In this document: positions 1 to 6,469 of the stretch, piece after piece | Position numbering within the stretch: the stretch's first letter is position 1 | Layout: every line of letters starts with the position of its first letter | DNA from: a virus | Reading direction: 5' to 3' (one strand) | Virus record (IMG/VR): IMGVR_UViG_3300030109_005233 | Coordinates: 1 to 20,440 of that record | DNA length: 20,440 nucleotides | The notes under the pieces: generated by a model | What the model saw: the letters and a program-made list of their open reading frames with translations, nothing else | Database searches by the model: none | Told to the model about the DNA's origin: nothing | Translations under genes and position numbers: made by a program

Positions 1-58
1 GTCTTGTACCCCCGTTTTTTTCACCCCAGGGACCCTTTGATCCGGCACGGAGCAGCAG

Positions 59-487
59 ATGGCACGACCTAGCAAGCTAACAGCGGACACGCAGGCCACC
101 ATCTGCAACGCCGTCGAGGCGGGCACCCCGCTGAAGCACGCCGCGCTCTACGCTGGCGTCGGGGAGTCAACCGTGCATCGCTGGATCCAGCAGGCAAGCG
201 CGCCAGATCCGGAGCCCCAATTTGTGGAGTTCAGGGACGCCGTCCAACGCGCGCAGGCGCGAAGCGTCACCCGGCTGGTGGCGATGGTGACGAGGGCAGC
301 GGACAACGACTGGAGGGCAGCCGCGTGGCTGTTGGAGCGCCGCGCCCCCGAAGACTTCATGACAGCCGAGAAGCGCGCGAACCTGGAGGCCGCACGGGCC
401 GAGGCTGAAGTGGTCAAGGAGCAGGCGGCGGGCAAGCTGCGTTATTTGGATCGGCGCCGTGGCCGTGAGGTGGCGCGCGGTGAGTAG
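59..487 (+). CDS. Terminase small subunit (probable)
   Basis: Probable small subunit of the packaging terminase, which recognises phage DNA and hands it to the large subunit for cutting and translocation. The 142-aa protein has a helix-turn-helix at about residues 23-45, with an AGVGESTVHRWIQ core typical of terminase small subunits and transposase-like DNA binders. A DWRAAAWLLERR segment (85-95) of a kind common in such proteins follows, then a charged, probably coiled-coil C-terminus (101-140). The ATG has a GGAG ribosome site six bases upstream. It lies at the head of the structural operon, one gene ahead of the large terminase, which is the classic place. The family match is from motif and position only; a different small DNA-binding protein is possible but less likely. 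Confidence 0.75.
   Translation: MARPSKLTADTQATICNAVEAGTPLKHAALYAGVGESTVHRWIQQASAPDPEPQFVEFRDAVQRAQARSVTRLVAMVTRAADNDWRAAAWLLERRAPEDFMTAEKRANLEAARAEAEVVKEQAAGKLRYLDRRRGREVARGE
467..473 (+). promoter_or_regulatory. Ribosome binding site deciding a GTG start at 480
   Basis: GAGGTGG lies six bases before the GTG at 480, inside the last codons of the preceding gene. It favours that GTG over the in-frame GTG at 459, which has no comparable site. Confidence 0.5.
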
Positions 488-854
488 GCCAAGCCGCACC
501 GGCAAGGACGACCAGCGACGAGCCACGGCGATCGCTGAGTCGTCGCCAGTGGCCTGGTCCACTGTTCGGGACCTGTACCCGTCCAACATCGCCGACGCTG
601 TTGACGATTTGGTGGGCCGTGGCGGTGTCTCGCTGCGTGACCTGTCGGCCCTGACGCTGGCACAGTTGCTGCGCGACCTAGAGGACCAGCAGGACGGGGC
701 AGACTTGCGCGCCGAGGTTAGCAGGCACCTGCGGCTGCTGTTCAGGATCTCGGTAGTGTCTGGCGGCATGGGTGACGGCAGCACGGTGCTGGTCCAGGTG
801 CCCGAAGGGCTGGGCCTGTTGCCTGACCCGGACGACGGGGATGAGCTACTGTGA
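480..854 (+). CDS. Unknown 124-aa protein between the terminase subunits
   Basis: I do not recognise this protein. It starts at GTG 480, overlaps the end of the small terminase by eight bases in another frame, and ends in a GTGA overlap with the large terminase gene. A longer reading from GTG 459 is possible but lacks a ribosome site. The sequence begins with a basic stretch (RPSRTGKDDQRR), continues as a probably helical middle (about 28-90) rich in Leu, Asp and Arg, and ends in an acidic tail (DPDDGDELL). Small size, predicted helices and location suggest an accessory packaging or DNA-recognition protein. That is inference from position only, and no catalytic motif is visible. Confidence 0.7.
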   Translation: MSRPSRTGKDDQRRATAIAESSPVAWSTVRDLYPSNIADAVDDLVGRGGVSLRDLSALTLAQLLRDLEDQQDGADLRAEVSRHLRLLFRISVVSGGMGDGSTVLVQVPEGLGLLPDPDDGDELL

Positions 855-2317
855 CGGAGCGCCGACGCTGGGATCAACTACGGCAGCAGCTAGGCGTCAC
901 GCAAGACCGCGCGGCCCTGGTTCGACTGCTGGCGGCCACCACCAATTACACACCGTTGCCGCACCAGGCCCGGGCGCACTTGGCGCACGTCCCTGACGGC
1001 ACAACGCAGAAGCTGTTTCTGGCGGGCATCGGCGCAGGCAAGACCGTCTGGAGCATGGCCGAATGCGTCATGCTGGCGATCGCGAACCCTGGCTGCCTGG
1101 GGGCCATCACGGCCCCGACATACGATCAGGTGGTCAACGTGCTGCTGCCCGAGTGGCAAGCGCTGACCGATGCCATGGCCGCCAACGGATACCCCCTGGT
1201 TCGTCGGTTCATCAAGAGCATGAGCGAGGCGCACCTGGTCTGCGGTGGTCGGGTGCTGTTTCGGTCGTTCGGGAAGGTGGACCACCTGCGCGGGTTCTCG
1301 CTGGCCTGGGCCGCGCTTGATGAGAGCGAAGTGAGCATGAACCCCGTTCAGGTCTGGGATGTGCTGCAGGGCCGACTGCGTGATCCCCGGGCCAACATGC
1401 GGCAAATTCACTGCACGACTACCCCCCAAGGATTGCGCGGGGTGCCCGCCATGTTTGTCGAGGCGCGCAATCGAGCTGCGGGCATACAAGACCCGATCGA
1501 GCGATCTGCAGCCCTGCGGCGGCACTGGTCCTGCACGGCAACCAGCCACCAAAACACGCACCTGCCTGATGGCTACATTGATGCCCTGTCTTCAACCTAC
1601 AGCAAGCGCCAATACGACCAGGAGGTGCTGGCGAAGATCCTTAAGCCGTCGACCGCAGTGTGGCCCGAGTTTAACAAGGAGGCGCATGTGCGCCCCTGGA
1701 CCTATGACCCCTCGCTGCCCTATGCGATCTCGGCGGATTGGGGGCACCAGTACCCGCACGTGCTTTGGCTGCAGCGTGCGCCCGATGACTCTTGGATCGT
1801 GTTTGATGAATTCTGCGACGACCAGATCCCGCGTGACCATCTGCGCTATGCAATCCGCGCACGGTGCGAAGCGCTGGGCAAAGACCCCGAGCACGCCGTG
1901 GGAGACCGGGCGATCAAGGATGAGATGGCGTGGTTGATACATCAGTTCCCCCGCACCTACGTCCACCGCATGAGGACCAAGCAGGAGCAAAGCGTTAACC
2001 GAGGGATCGAGGTCGTGCGAGCGTTGCTAGACCCGATCGAAGGCTCCCCGCGCCTGTATGTGTCAGAGCGGATCGGTGCTAGTCAGGCCAGGCGCGGTCT
2101 GATACGGTGCTTGCAGAATTACCGCTATAGGATGCGGGCTGACGGGGGGATCCACGTCGGCCAACCGTTCAAGGACAACGTGCACGATCATGGCGCCGAC
2201 TGCTTGCGTATGTTCGCGGTCGCAGTGATCGAGGGAGATGCCGGGGCCTTCTCGGCTGGGAGGGGAGAGCGTGGCCGCACCGCCAGGACTAAGGGACACC
2301 GGGTACGTCGTCGCTGA
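851..2317 (+). CDS. Terminase large subunit (ATPase-nuclease)
   Basis: Motor and nuclease of DNA packaging: the ATPase pumps DNA through the portal and the RNase H-like nuclease cuts the concatemer. The 488-aa length is normal. Walker A AGIGAGKT is at residues 58-65, Walker B LAWAALDESE at 151-160 (Asp157, Glu158), and a coupling motif HCTTTPQG at about 187-194. The nuclease half starts near 290 with ISADWG (Asp296). Further acidic candidates are Glu320 in VFDEF, Asp352 in VGDRA and Asp450 in DHGADCLRM, a usual two- or three-metal pattern. The C-terminus (471-488) is very basic. The gene starts at GTG 851, overlapping the upstream stop as GTGA, and its 3' end overlaps the portal gene. Confidence 0.95.
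   Translation: MTERRRWDQLRQQLGVTQDRAALVRLLAATTNYTPLPHQARAHLAHVPDGTTQKLFLAGIGAGKTVWSMAECVMLAIANPGCLGAITAPTYDQVVNVLLPEWQALTDAMAANGYPLVRRFIKSMSEAHLVCGGRVLFRSFGKVDHLRGFSLAWAALDESEVSMNPVQVWDVLQGRLRDPRANMRQIHCTTTPQGLRGVPAMFVEARNRAAGIQDPIERSAALRRHWSCTATSHQNTHLPDGYIDALSSTYSKRQYDQEVLAKILKPSTAVWPEFNKEAHVRPWTYDPSLPYAISADWGHQYPHVLWLQRAPDDSWIVFDEFCDDQIPRDHLRYAIRARCEALGKDPEHAVGDRAIKDEMAWLIHQFPRTYVHRMRTKQEQSVNRGIEVVRALLDPIEGSPRLYVSERIGASQARRGLIRCLQNYRYRMRADGGIHVGQPFKDNVHDHGADCLRMFAVAVIEGDAGAFSAGRGERGRTARTKGHRVRRR
2258..2267 (+). promoter_or_regulatory. Ribosome binding site deciding the portal start
   Basis: GGGAGGGGAG lies just before GTG 2271. The alternative in-frame ATG at 2238 has its purine run (GAGGGAG) immediately adjacent, too close for normal initiation, so GTG 2271 is preferred. 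Confidence 0.5.
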
Positions 2318-3704
2318 CGATGATCGCGCAGGCGGCGATCGCTGGCGCTCGCTAATCCGAGTCCTATACCAGTACCTTCGCCGTGACATGCGCGACGCTC
2401 GCGAGCAGCGCGAATTCTACTACCCGCGCACGCATCACAACCACATCCAGAAGACTGTGCCGCTTATCTTCAGGATCTCCCGCGAGCTGGCCACGTTGTA
2501 CGTCAGGCCGCCCGCTAGGGAATACCTGGGCGCGTCTCCAGCGGTGCAGGAGCGGATTGACTCGATCATGCGCGGCGCGCAACTTGACCGGGTGATGCGC
2601 ACAGCGCAGGAGCAACTGGTGGCGCTCGCCCAGTCTACGGTCTGGGTCTGGCCCGTGCCCGAGGTCGGGGGGGTTAGGCTGTTGACGCCACCTCCGCACG
2701 ACCAGGCGGTGGAGCTAACAGATCCCACGTCTTCATCGGAGCGCGACGTGAAAACGTGGTGGCTGCGCCTTCCCGTTGGCGAGGACGCTATGACTGGCCT
2801 GGTGTCCTATGCCACTGCGGAGGTGACAGCGGACACGGCGATCTGGATCGAAGGCCCCGACAACATGAAGGGCAAAGGCATCTGGGCCGAGGACGGCAGC
2901 AACCCGATCGGCAGGATTCCGGCTGTGCGACTGAAGGGTGCAGACCCCGGGCCTGGCGAATTCTGGTGCCCGGTGCCCGAGGACCTGCTGGACGCGCAGC
3001 GGGGCATCAACCACATGATGACCGACCTGGCCCTGGTGGCGCGGATGCAGGGCCACGGCCAGCCGGTCGTCAAGGGCATCAGCAACGTCGCAGCCGAAGA
3101 GATGGAGCTAGGCCCGGAATCGATTATCGGGCTGTCTGACACCGAGGGGGACTTTCGCTATGTGCAGGCGAACCCTGACCTTGCGGGGTACCAGGGCGTG
3201 CTGGACAACTACCTGCGCGCTGTGATCAGTACCAACGGGTTGAACCCCGCGACGGTGATCAAGAGCACGGCGATCACGGCCCTGGGCAAGCAGCTGGAGA
3301 TCTTGGATCGCGAGGTCGAGCGCAAGCGCCAGGTGGTCGAATTCGAGCGCGCAGAGCGCAGCATCTACAACATCACGCGCGGCTGGGTCAACTGGCTGCG
3401 AAATACGGAGTTGCTGCCCGACGCGCGGGTGGAGGTGACGTATAGGGATCACCCCATGCCAGCCGACCCGCTGCATGAGGCGCAGGCGATCAAGATGCTG
3501 ATCGAGATGGGCCTGACGACACCCGCCCGCGAACTGGCGAAGATGGAAGGCATCAGCGTCGAGGACGCGCGGGCACAGGTGGCCGAGATGATGGCCGAGG
3601 CAATCCCCGAAGGCTTCCACATGCACCCGGACGGCAGCATCATGCCCGACCCGCCAGACATGGCAGCAAACGAGCCCAAGATCCGGGAGGTGGGCAATGC
3701 CTAA
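2271..3704 (+). CDS. Portal protein
   Basis: Forms the dodecameric channel at the capsid vertex that binds terminase and later the neck. The best start is GTG 2271 (477 aa, beginning AAPPGLRDTGYV after the initiator); an in-frame ATG at 2238 would add 11 residues. Length and layout fit SPP1/HK97-type portals. An N-terminal helical region (REFYYPRTHHN) is followed by a beta-rich wing. The segment PEDLLDAQRGINHMMTDLA near residue 236 and the helix ITALGKQLEILDREVERKRQ near 333 match the stem/crown region of portals, where an 'ALxxLxxxLxxK' type pattern is common. It overlaps the terminase gene by about 47 bases and ends overlapping a 42-aa gene. The family call is firm, but the exact subfamily is not identified. 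Confidence 0.87.
   Translation: MAAPPGLRDTGYVVADDDRAGGDRWRSLIRVLYQYLRRDMRDAREQREFYYPRTHHNHIQKTVPLIFRISRELATLYVRPPAREYLGASPAVQERIDSIMRGAQLDRVMRTAQEQLVALAQSTVWVWPVPEVGGVRLLTPPPHDQAVELTDPTSSSERDVKTWWLRLPVGEDAMTGLVSYATAEVTADTAIWIEGPDNMKGKGIWAEDGSNPIGRIPAVRLKGADPGPGEFWCPVPEDLLDAQRGINHMMTDLALVARMQGHGQPVVKGISNVAAEEMELGPESIIGLSDTEGDFRYVQANPDLAGYQGVLDNYLRAVISTNGLNPATVIKSTAITALGKQLEILDREVERKRQVVEFERAERSIYNITRGWVNWLRNTELLPDARVEVTYRDHPMPADPLHEAQAIKMLIEMGLTTPARELAKMEGISVEDARAQVAEMMAEAIPEGFHMHPDGSIMPDPPDMAANEPKIREVGNA
3685..3690 (+). promoter_or_regulatory. Ribosome binding site of the 42-aa gene
   Basis: GGGAGG sits six bases before ATG 3697, within the last codons of the portal gene. It is the main evidence that the very short reading frame downstream is translated. 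Confidence 0.6.
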
Positions 3705-3825
3705 GCACTACAGCGGCAAGGGCCTAAAGACTGGCTATAAAGCTTCAGGCAAGCCGCGCAAGATTAAACGCGCAACGGTTGGCAAGACGCGTCCTGTGGC
3801 CCCCAAGAAGAAGGGCAAAAAGTAG
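3697..3825 (+). CDS. Very small basic protein (42 aa), hidden gene
   Basis: An unrecognised 42-aa protein starting MPKHYSGKGLKTGYK and ending in a KKKGKK tail. It has 13 lysines, 3 arginines and no acidic residue. The ATG has a strong GGGAGG site, overlaps the portal stop by eight bases, and its TAG ends one base before the next ATG, so it exactly fills an otherwise empty gap. Its KGLKTGYKASGKPRK region loosely echoes the VKGYNKPKRTPKH segment of the 96-aa protein at 4716-5006. Extreme charge suggests nucleic-acid binding, or packing beside DNA in the head, but no function is known to me. It is too short for most gene callers. Confidence 0.7.
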   Translation: MPKHYSGKGLKTGYKASGKPRKIKRATVGKTRPVAPKKKGKK

Positions 3826-3826
3826 C

Positions 3827-4495
3827 ATGTTTAAGCTGCGGACAGATGTGCAGTTTCACAACGCGATCCAGGAGAGCGAGCGCAAGATGCTGGCCCCGAT
3901 GGTCGAGATCGCGCAATTCGCCAGCTCGCTGGTGCTGCGTCGCGCGCCTAAGGGCATTGGCGCCGACAACTCACGCTTTTTGCCCTACGTGCACGCCCCA
4001 CGCGCTAACCTGCGAGGAGGTGGGGAGAAGACGGGGCATTATTGGGCGCCACCCGGCGAGCCCCAGCCAACGAAAAACAAGCTTTATACGGTGCGCGGGT
4101 TTGCGGTCTACAAGAGCTACAAGGCCTACAAAGCCGGCATGAATGAGCACACGCGCACCTACAACAAGACGGGCACGCTGTGGAGCAACCTGCGGGTGCG
4201 GTTAATGTCGCCGAGTAAGGCGCGCGTGCAGTTCGCCGGTCGCAACAAAAAGGGCCTGACAAACAACAGGCTTGCCAGGATCGTCACGCACAGGGAGCCG
4301 CGCAGCATTCTGGACCTGGGCACCAAGGAGACCAGCCGCGTCGCGCGGTTCGTTGCCGAGACCTTGCCGGCGAGCTACCTAGACGCTTTGAAGATCTCGG
4401 AAATGGGGTTCAAGGCGCGCAAGCAGTTGGCCACAGCGCAACGGCGGCTGAAGAAGGCGCAGCAGCTATTCGAGCAGGCCCGACGGGCCGTTTAA
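3827..4495 (+). CDS. Putative neck/minor head protein, HK97 gp10-like (tentative)
   Basis: A 222-aa basic protein starting at ATG 3827. An in-frame extension upstream would run through the 42-aa gene and is unlikely. Its middle has a pattern I associate with phage neck or tail-completion proteins: a GHYWAPPGEPQP segment, then YTVRGFAVYKSYKAYKAG (about 87-104), then YNKTGTLWSNLRVRL near 112 and a glycine/asparagine-rich turn. The last 30 residues form a basic probable coiled coil ending in LFEQARRAV. It sits directly after the portal and small basic gene, earlier than the usual place for gp10-like proteins, which is beside the tail terminator. It could instead be another minor capsid component. 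The role is inferred and weak; the coding status is clear. Confidence 0.45.
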   Translation: MFKLRTDVQFHNAIQESERKMLAPMVEIAQFASSLVLRRAPKGIGADNSRFLPYVHAPRANLRGGGEKTGHYWAPPGEPQPTKNKLYTVRGFAVYKSYKAYKAGMNEHTRTYNKTGTLWSNLRVRLMSPSKARVQFAGRNKKGLTNNRLARIVTHREPRSILDLGTKETSRVARFVAETLPASYLDALKISEMGFKARKQLATAQRRLKKAQQLFEQARRAV

Positions 4496-4496
4496 C

Positions 4497-4507
4497 AGGG
4501 AGGAGGG
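4497..4507 (+). promoter_or_regulatory. Strong ribosome binding site
   Basis: AGGGAGGAGGG, five bases ahead of ATG 4513, is one of the best Shine-Dalgarno matches in the window. It suggests a high initiation rate for the following 68-aa gene. Confidence 0.6.
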
Positions 4508-4512
4508 ACAGC

Positions 4513-4719
4513 ATGCCCAAGAAGAAGACAGCAAAGGCCGCGCCGCAGGATGTGGAGTTGCCCGAGGTGACACCGCTGGCACTGGGCCAGACCTACGCAA
4601 CCAGCGAGGCCGTGACAGCCGAGCAAGCTATGGAGAAGATCGCGGCGGGCTGGGTCCTGACGCAGAATGACAACGATCTGATCGTGGTGGCGTGTCCCTC
4701 GGAGATCTACGAGGCATGA
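4513..4719 (+). CDS. Small unknown protein, lysine-rich N-terminus (68 aa)
   Basis: An unrecognised 68-aa protein with a very strong upstream ribosome site. It begins MPKKKTAKAAPQ, a short basic tail, followed by an acidic-neutral globular part with helices (SEAVTAEQAMEKIAAGW) and a likely beta strand (NDLIVVACP). Its stop overlaps the next start as ATGA, so the two are probably translationally coupled. It is the second of four small proteins between portal and capsid that carry a lysine-rich segment. A virion or DNA-binding accessory role is plausible from context but not shown. No known domain is recognised. Confidence 0.75.
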   Translation: MPKKKTAKAAPQDVELPEVTPLALGQTYATSEAVTAEQAMEKIAAGWVLTQNDNDLIVVACPSEIYEA

Positions 4720-5006
4720 GTGCCAAGAAGGATCCAAGGCTAGCCCGTGCAGGCGTTAAGGGGTACAACAAGCCTAAGCGCACGCCCAAGCATGCTACAA
4801 AGTCGCACGTCGTGGTTGCCAAAGAGGGCGGCAAGGTCAAGACGATCAGGTTCGGCCAGCAAGGCGCAAAGACTGCAGGCCCGCCTAAAAAGTCGGACAC
4901 TGCAGCGGACAGGGCGAAGCGGGCAGCGTTCAAGGCAAGGCATGCCAAGAACATCGCCAAGGGCAAAATGAGCGCGGCCTACTGGGCCGATAAAGTTAAG
5001 TGGTAA
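4716..5006 (+). CDS. Small basic protein resembling a marine/cyanophage family (96 aa)
   Basis: A 96-aa, strongly basic protein starting at ATG 4716 in an ATGA overlap. An upstream in-frame GTG at 4692 is not needed. Recognisable segments are AGVKGYNKPKRTP (about 11-23), HVVVAKEGGKVKTIRFGQQG (about 30-49) and a C-terminus rich in Lys/Arg/Ala ending in KARHAKNIAKGKMSAAYWAD and KVKW. From memory this closely resembles a short conserved hypothetical protein found in many cyanophages and other aquatic phages, whose function I do not know to be established. The RFGQQG strand followed by the basic helix could bind nucleic acid. Neighbours are other small basic genes between portal and scaffold. The resemblance has not been verified by search. 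Confidence 0.75.
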   Translation: MSAKKDPRLARAGVKGYNKPKRTPKHATKSHVVVAKEGGKVKTIRFGQQGAKTAGPPKKSDTAADRAKRAAFKARHAKNIAKGKMSAAYWADKVKW

Positions 5007-5018
5007 CAGGAGGGAGTC

Positions 5019-5252
5019 ATGGCACCAGCAAAGAAAAAGACGGCAGCAAAGAAGGCGGCGAAGTCGCAGCCCCTTAAGGACAGCATCCAGCGCGTCCACG
5101 GGGCCACGGTTTTCACGATGCGCAACGTAGACGAAAAGACCGCGACCAGCCTTGTGGCTGATCATGGTTTTCGTCTAGGCCAGCGCACTGACGACGGCGC
5201 CACGCTGTTCGCTGACAAGGTGGCCTTTGATTCTTGGAAGGCAAACCCGTGA
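5019..5252 (+). CDS. Small protein with histone-tail-like N-terminus (77 aa)
   Basis: An unrecognised 77-aa protein with a good AGGAGGG ribosome site before ATG 5019. The first 17 residues are a Lys/Ala tail (APAKKKTAAKKAAKS) like those of histone H1-like or phage DNA-packing proteins. The rest looks globular, with an alternating strand-helix-strand pattern (VHGATVFTMRNV, EKTATSLVADHGFRL, GATLFADKVAFDSW). The stop overlaps the next start as GTGA. The tail suggests DNA or RNA contact; the folded part gives no clue. It is the last of the four small lysine-rich genes after the portal. Confidence 0.75.
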   Translation: MAPAKKKTAAKKAAKSQPLKDSIQRVHGATVFTMRNVDEKTATSLVADHGFRLGQRTDDGATLFADKVAFDSWKANP

Positions 5253-5857
5253 GCGCCGACAAGGGGATCGCGGGCGCCCCAGTTGCTGACCCTGTAGACA
5301 GCGCACCAGCGACAGAGTCTGTCGCACCAGTGCAGGCCGCGCCTGAGCCGCAGCAGATTGAGCTGCCGGTCATGGCCCAGCCGGCGCCAGCGGCGCAGGC
5401 CGTTCCAGTTGCGCCCGAGGCGCCAGCGCCGCCGAAGGCCAAGCCCGTCACAAAGGCGCAGCCGAAGAAGGCTGATACAGGCAGGATCGACGCCTTGGAG
5501 GAAAGGCTAGAGGCTGAAGTTGCCGCTATGGCCGAGGCCCGCGCGGAGTTGCAGGAGAGGGCGAGGCAGGAGCGTGACCGCGCCCGGCTTGCCTACTTGC
5601 GCGACGTTGGCGCTGTCACCTCCCTGCGCGACGATCATCTACTGGCGCTTGCGCCTGACTTTGATCCGACCACGGCAGACGGGCGTGTGGAGTTGGATCG
5701 ATGGCGTGAGCAAAACGCCACGCTGTTCGCGGGTCGCGAGATGACTGGCGTACAGGTAGCGGAACAGGTGATCAGCAACGTGCCCAGCAGCCAGCACGGC
5801 ACGTTTGGGCCTAGACTAGCGCAGAAGATCGCGCGCGAAGTGTTCGGAGGGAACTAG
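5249..5857 (+). CDS. Scaffold-like protein with disordered N-terminus and coiled coil
   Basis: A 202-aa protein starting at GTG 5249, overlapping the previous stop. A TTG at 5234 in the same frame is possible but unneeded. Residues about 1-77 are Pro/Ala/Val-rich and certainly low complexity (PVAPEAPAPPKAKPV is typical). Residues about 79-120 are a highly charged coiled coil starting RIDALEERLEAEVAAMAEAR, and the C-terminal 80 residues are mixed helical, ending in REVFGGN. Size, composition and position two genes before the major capsid fit a capsid scaffolding protein, which guides shell assembly and is then lost. No serine-protease motif is seen, so it is not obviously a protease-scaffold fusion. 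The assignment rests on architecture and location. Confidence 0.5.
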   Translation: MSADKGIAGAPVADPVDSAPATESVAPVQAAPEPQQIELPVMAQPAPAAQAVPVAPEAPAPPKAKPVTKAQPKKADTGRIDALEERLEAEVAAMAEARAELQERARQERDRARLAYLRDVGAVTSLRDDHLLALAPDFDPTTADGRVELDRWREQNATLFAGREMTGVQVAEQVISNVPSSQHGTFGPRLAQKIAREVFGGN

Positions 5858-5859
5858 AC

Positions 5860-6366
5860 ATGGCAAAGCAGAAGCCCCAGGCCGCGCCCAGCGGCAAGAT
5901 GACAGCATCCGACGCCGAGGCCCAGGCTGTGCTTAAAATGCAGAGCTGGATTGAGGAGGTCGACAGCGCCGAGCGCATGCAGGTCGGCACCTGGTACGAC
6001 ATACCCGACGCCTATAAACAGTGGCGTTTCATTCGCTGCGGCTTGCGCAACAGCGACCGCGCGATGGCTTTGCGCGCCAGCCTGATGCGTATGGGCTACC
6101 AGGACGCGCCCAAGGGCGTGCGGTGCTGCGGGTTCGAGAGCGACGGAGACCATGGGCTCTACGTTTGTGTGCCGGAGCAGGTGTGGATGGTTATCAAGGA
6201 TCGCAAGGAGCGCGCCCGCCGCAGCATGCACGACACGATCAGCAGCCAGATGAGCGCCGATCTCGGCGGTGGGATCTTGGGGCCTGGTAGTTCGATCCAG
6301 GTCACAGGGCAGACGCATACGGGCACGGCTCGGGACATTGTTGAGCACCTGCGGTCCAACAGCTAA
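5860..6366 (+). CDS. Unknown 168-aa protein upstream of the capsid gene
   Basis: I do not recognise this protein. It starts at ATG 5860 with a CGGAGGG ribosome site. The N-terminus is Lys/Ala/Pro-rich (about 1-15), followed by a helix (SDAEAQAVLKMQSWIEEV) and a compact region with TWYDIPDAYKQWRFIRCGLR. Next come an adjacent Cys pair (RCCGFESDGDHG) and a strand-helix LYVCVPEQVWMVIKDRKERARR. The C-terminus is Gly/Ser/Thr-rich. It sits between the scaffold-like gene and the capsid gene, where decoration proteins, head accessory proteins or maturation proteases are often encoded. No protease motif is visible. A head accessory role is inferred from position alone. Confidence 0.7.
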   Translation: MAKQKPQAAPSGKMTASDAEAQAVLKMQSWIEEVDSAERMQVGTWYDIPDAYKQWRFIRCGLRNSDRAMALRASLMRMGYQDAPKGVRCCGFESDGDHGLYVCVPEQVWMVIKDRKERARRSMHDTISSQMSADLGGGILGPGSSIQVTGQTHTGTARDIVEHLRSNS

Positions 6367-6420
6367 CCTCCTGACCCTGCTACGGTTTCAGGAAATTGCA
6401 CACGGCCCGATCTCGCTGTG

Positions 6421-6453
6421 GCAGGCTGTTGTCACGTAACTCAACAGGCCAGC
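6421..6453 (+). promoter_or_regulatory. Hairpin in the capsid-gene leader
   Basis: The gap 6367-6469 is the longest gene-free stretch in the window. It holds an inverted repeat: CTGTTG (6426-6431) pairs with CAACAG (6442-6447) across a 10-base loop, and the stem extends with GG/CC past one bulged base and GC/GC past an A-A mismatch. It ends seven bases before the AGGAG ribosome site of the capsid gene. No U-tract follows, so it is not a standard terminator. It could stabilise or process the capsid mRNA. I see no convincing promoter boxes here. Confidence 0.35.
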
Positions 6454-6469
6454 AACACCAGGAGCGATC

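Noticed and set aside
15-21. T-run at the window start as a terminator tail
   Set aside because: The sequence that would form a stem lies outside the window, and the preceding visible bases show no inverted repeat.
167-877. Minus-strand open frame of 236 codons opposite the terminase start
   Set aside because: It overlaps two well-supported + strand genes and its composition is low-complexity Ser/Arg/Pro.
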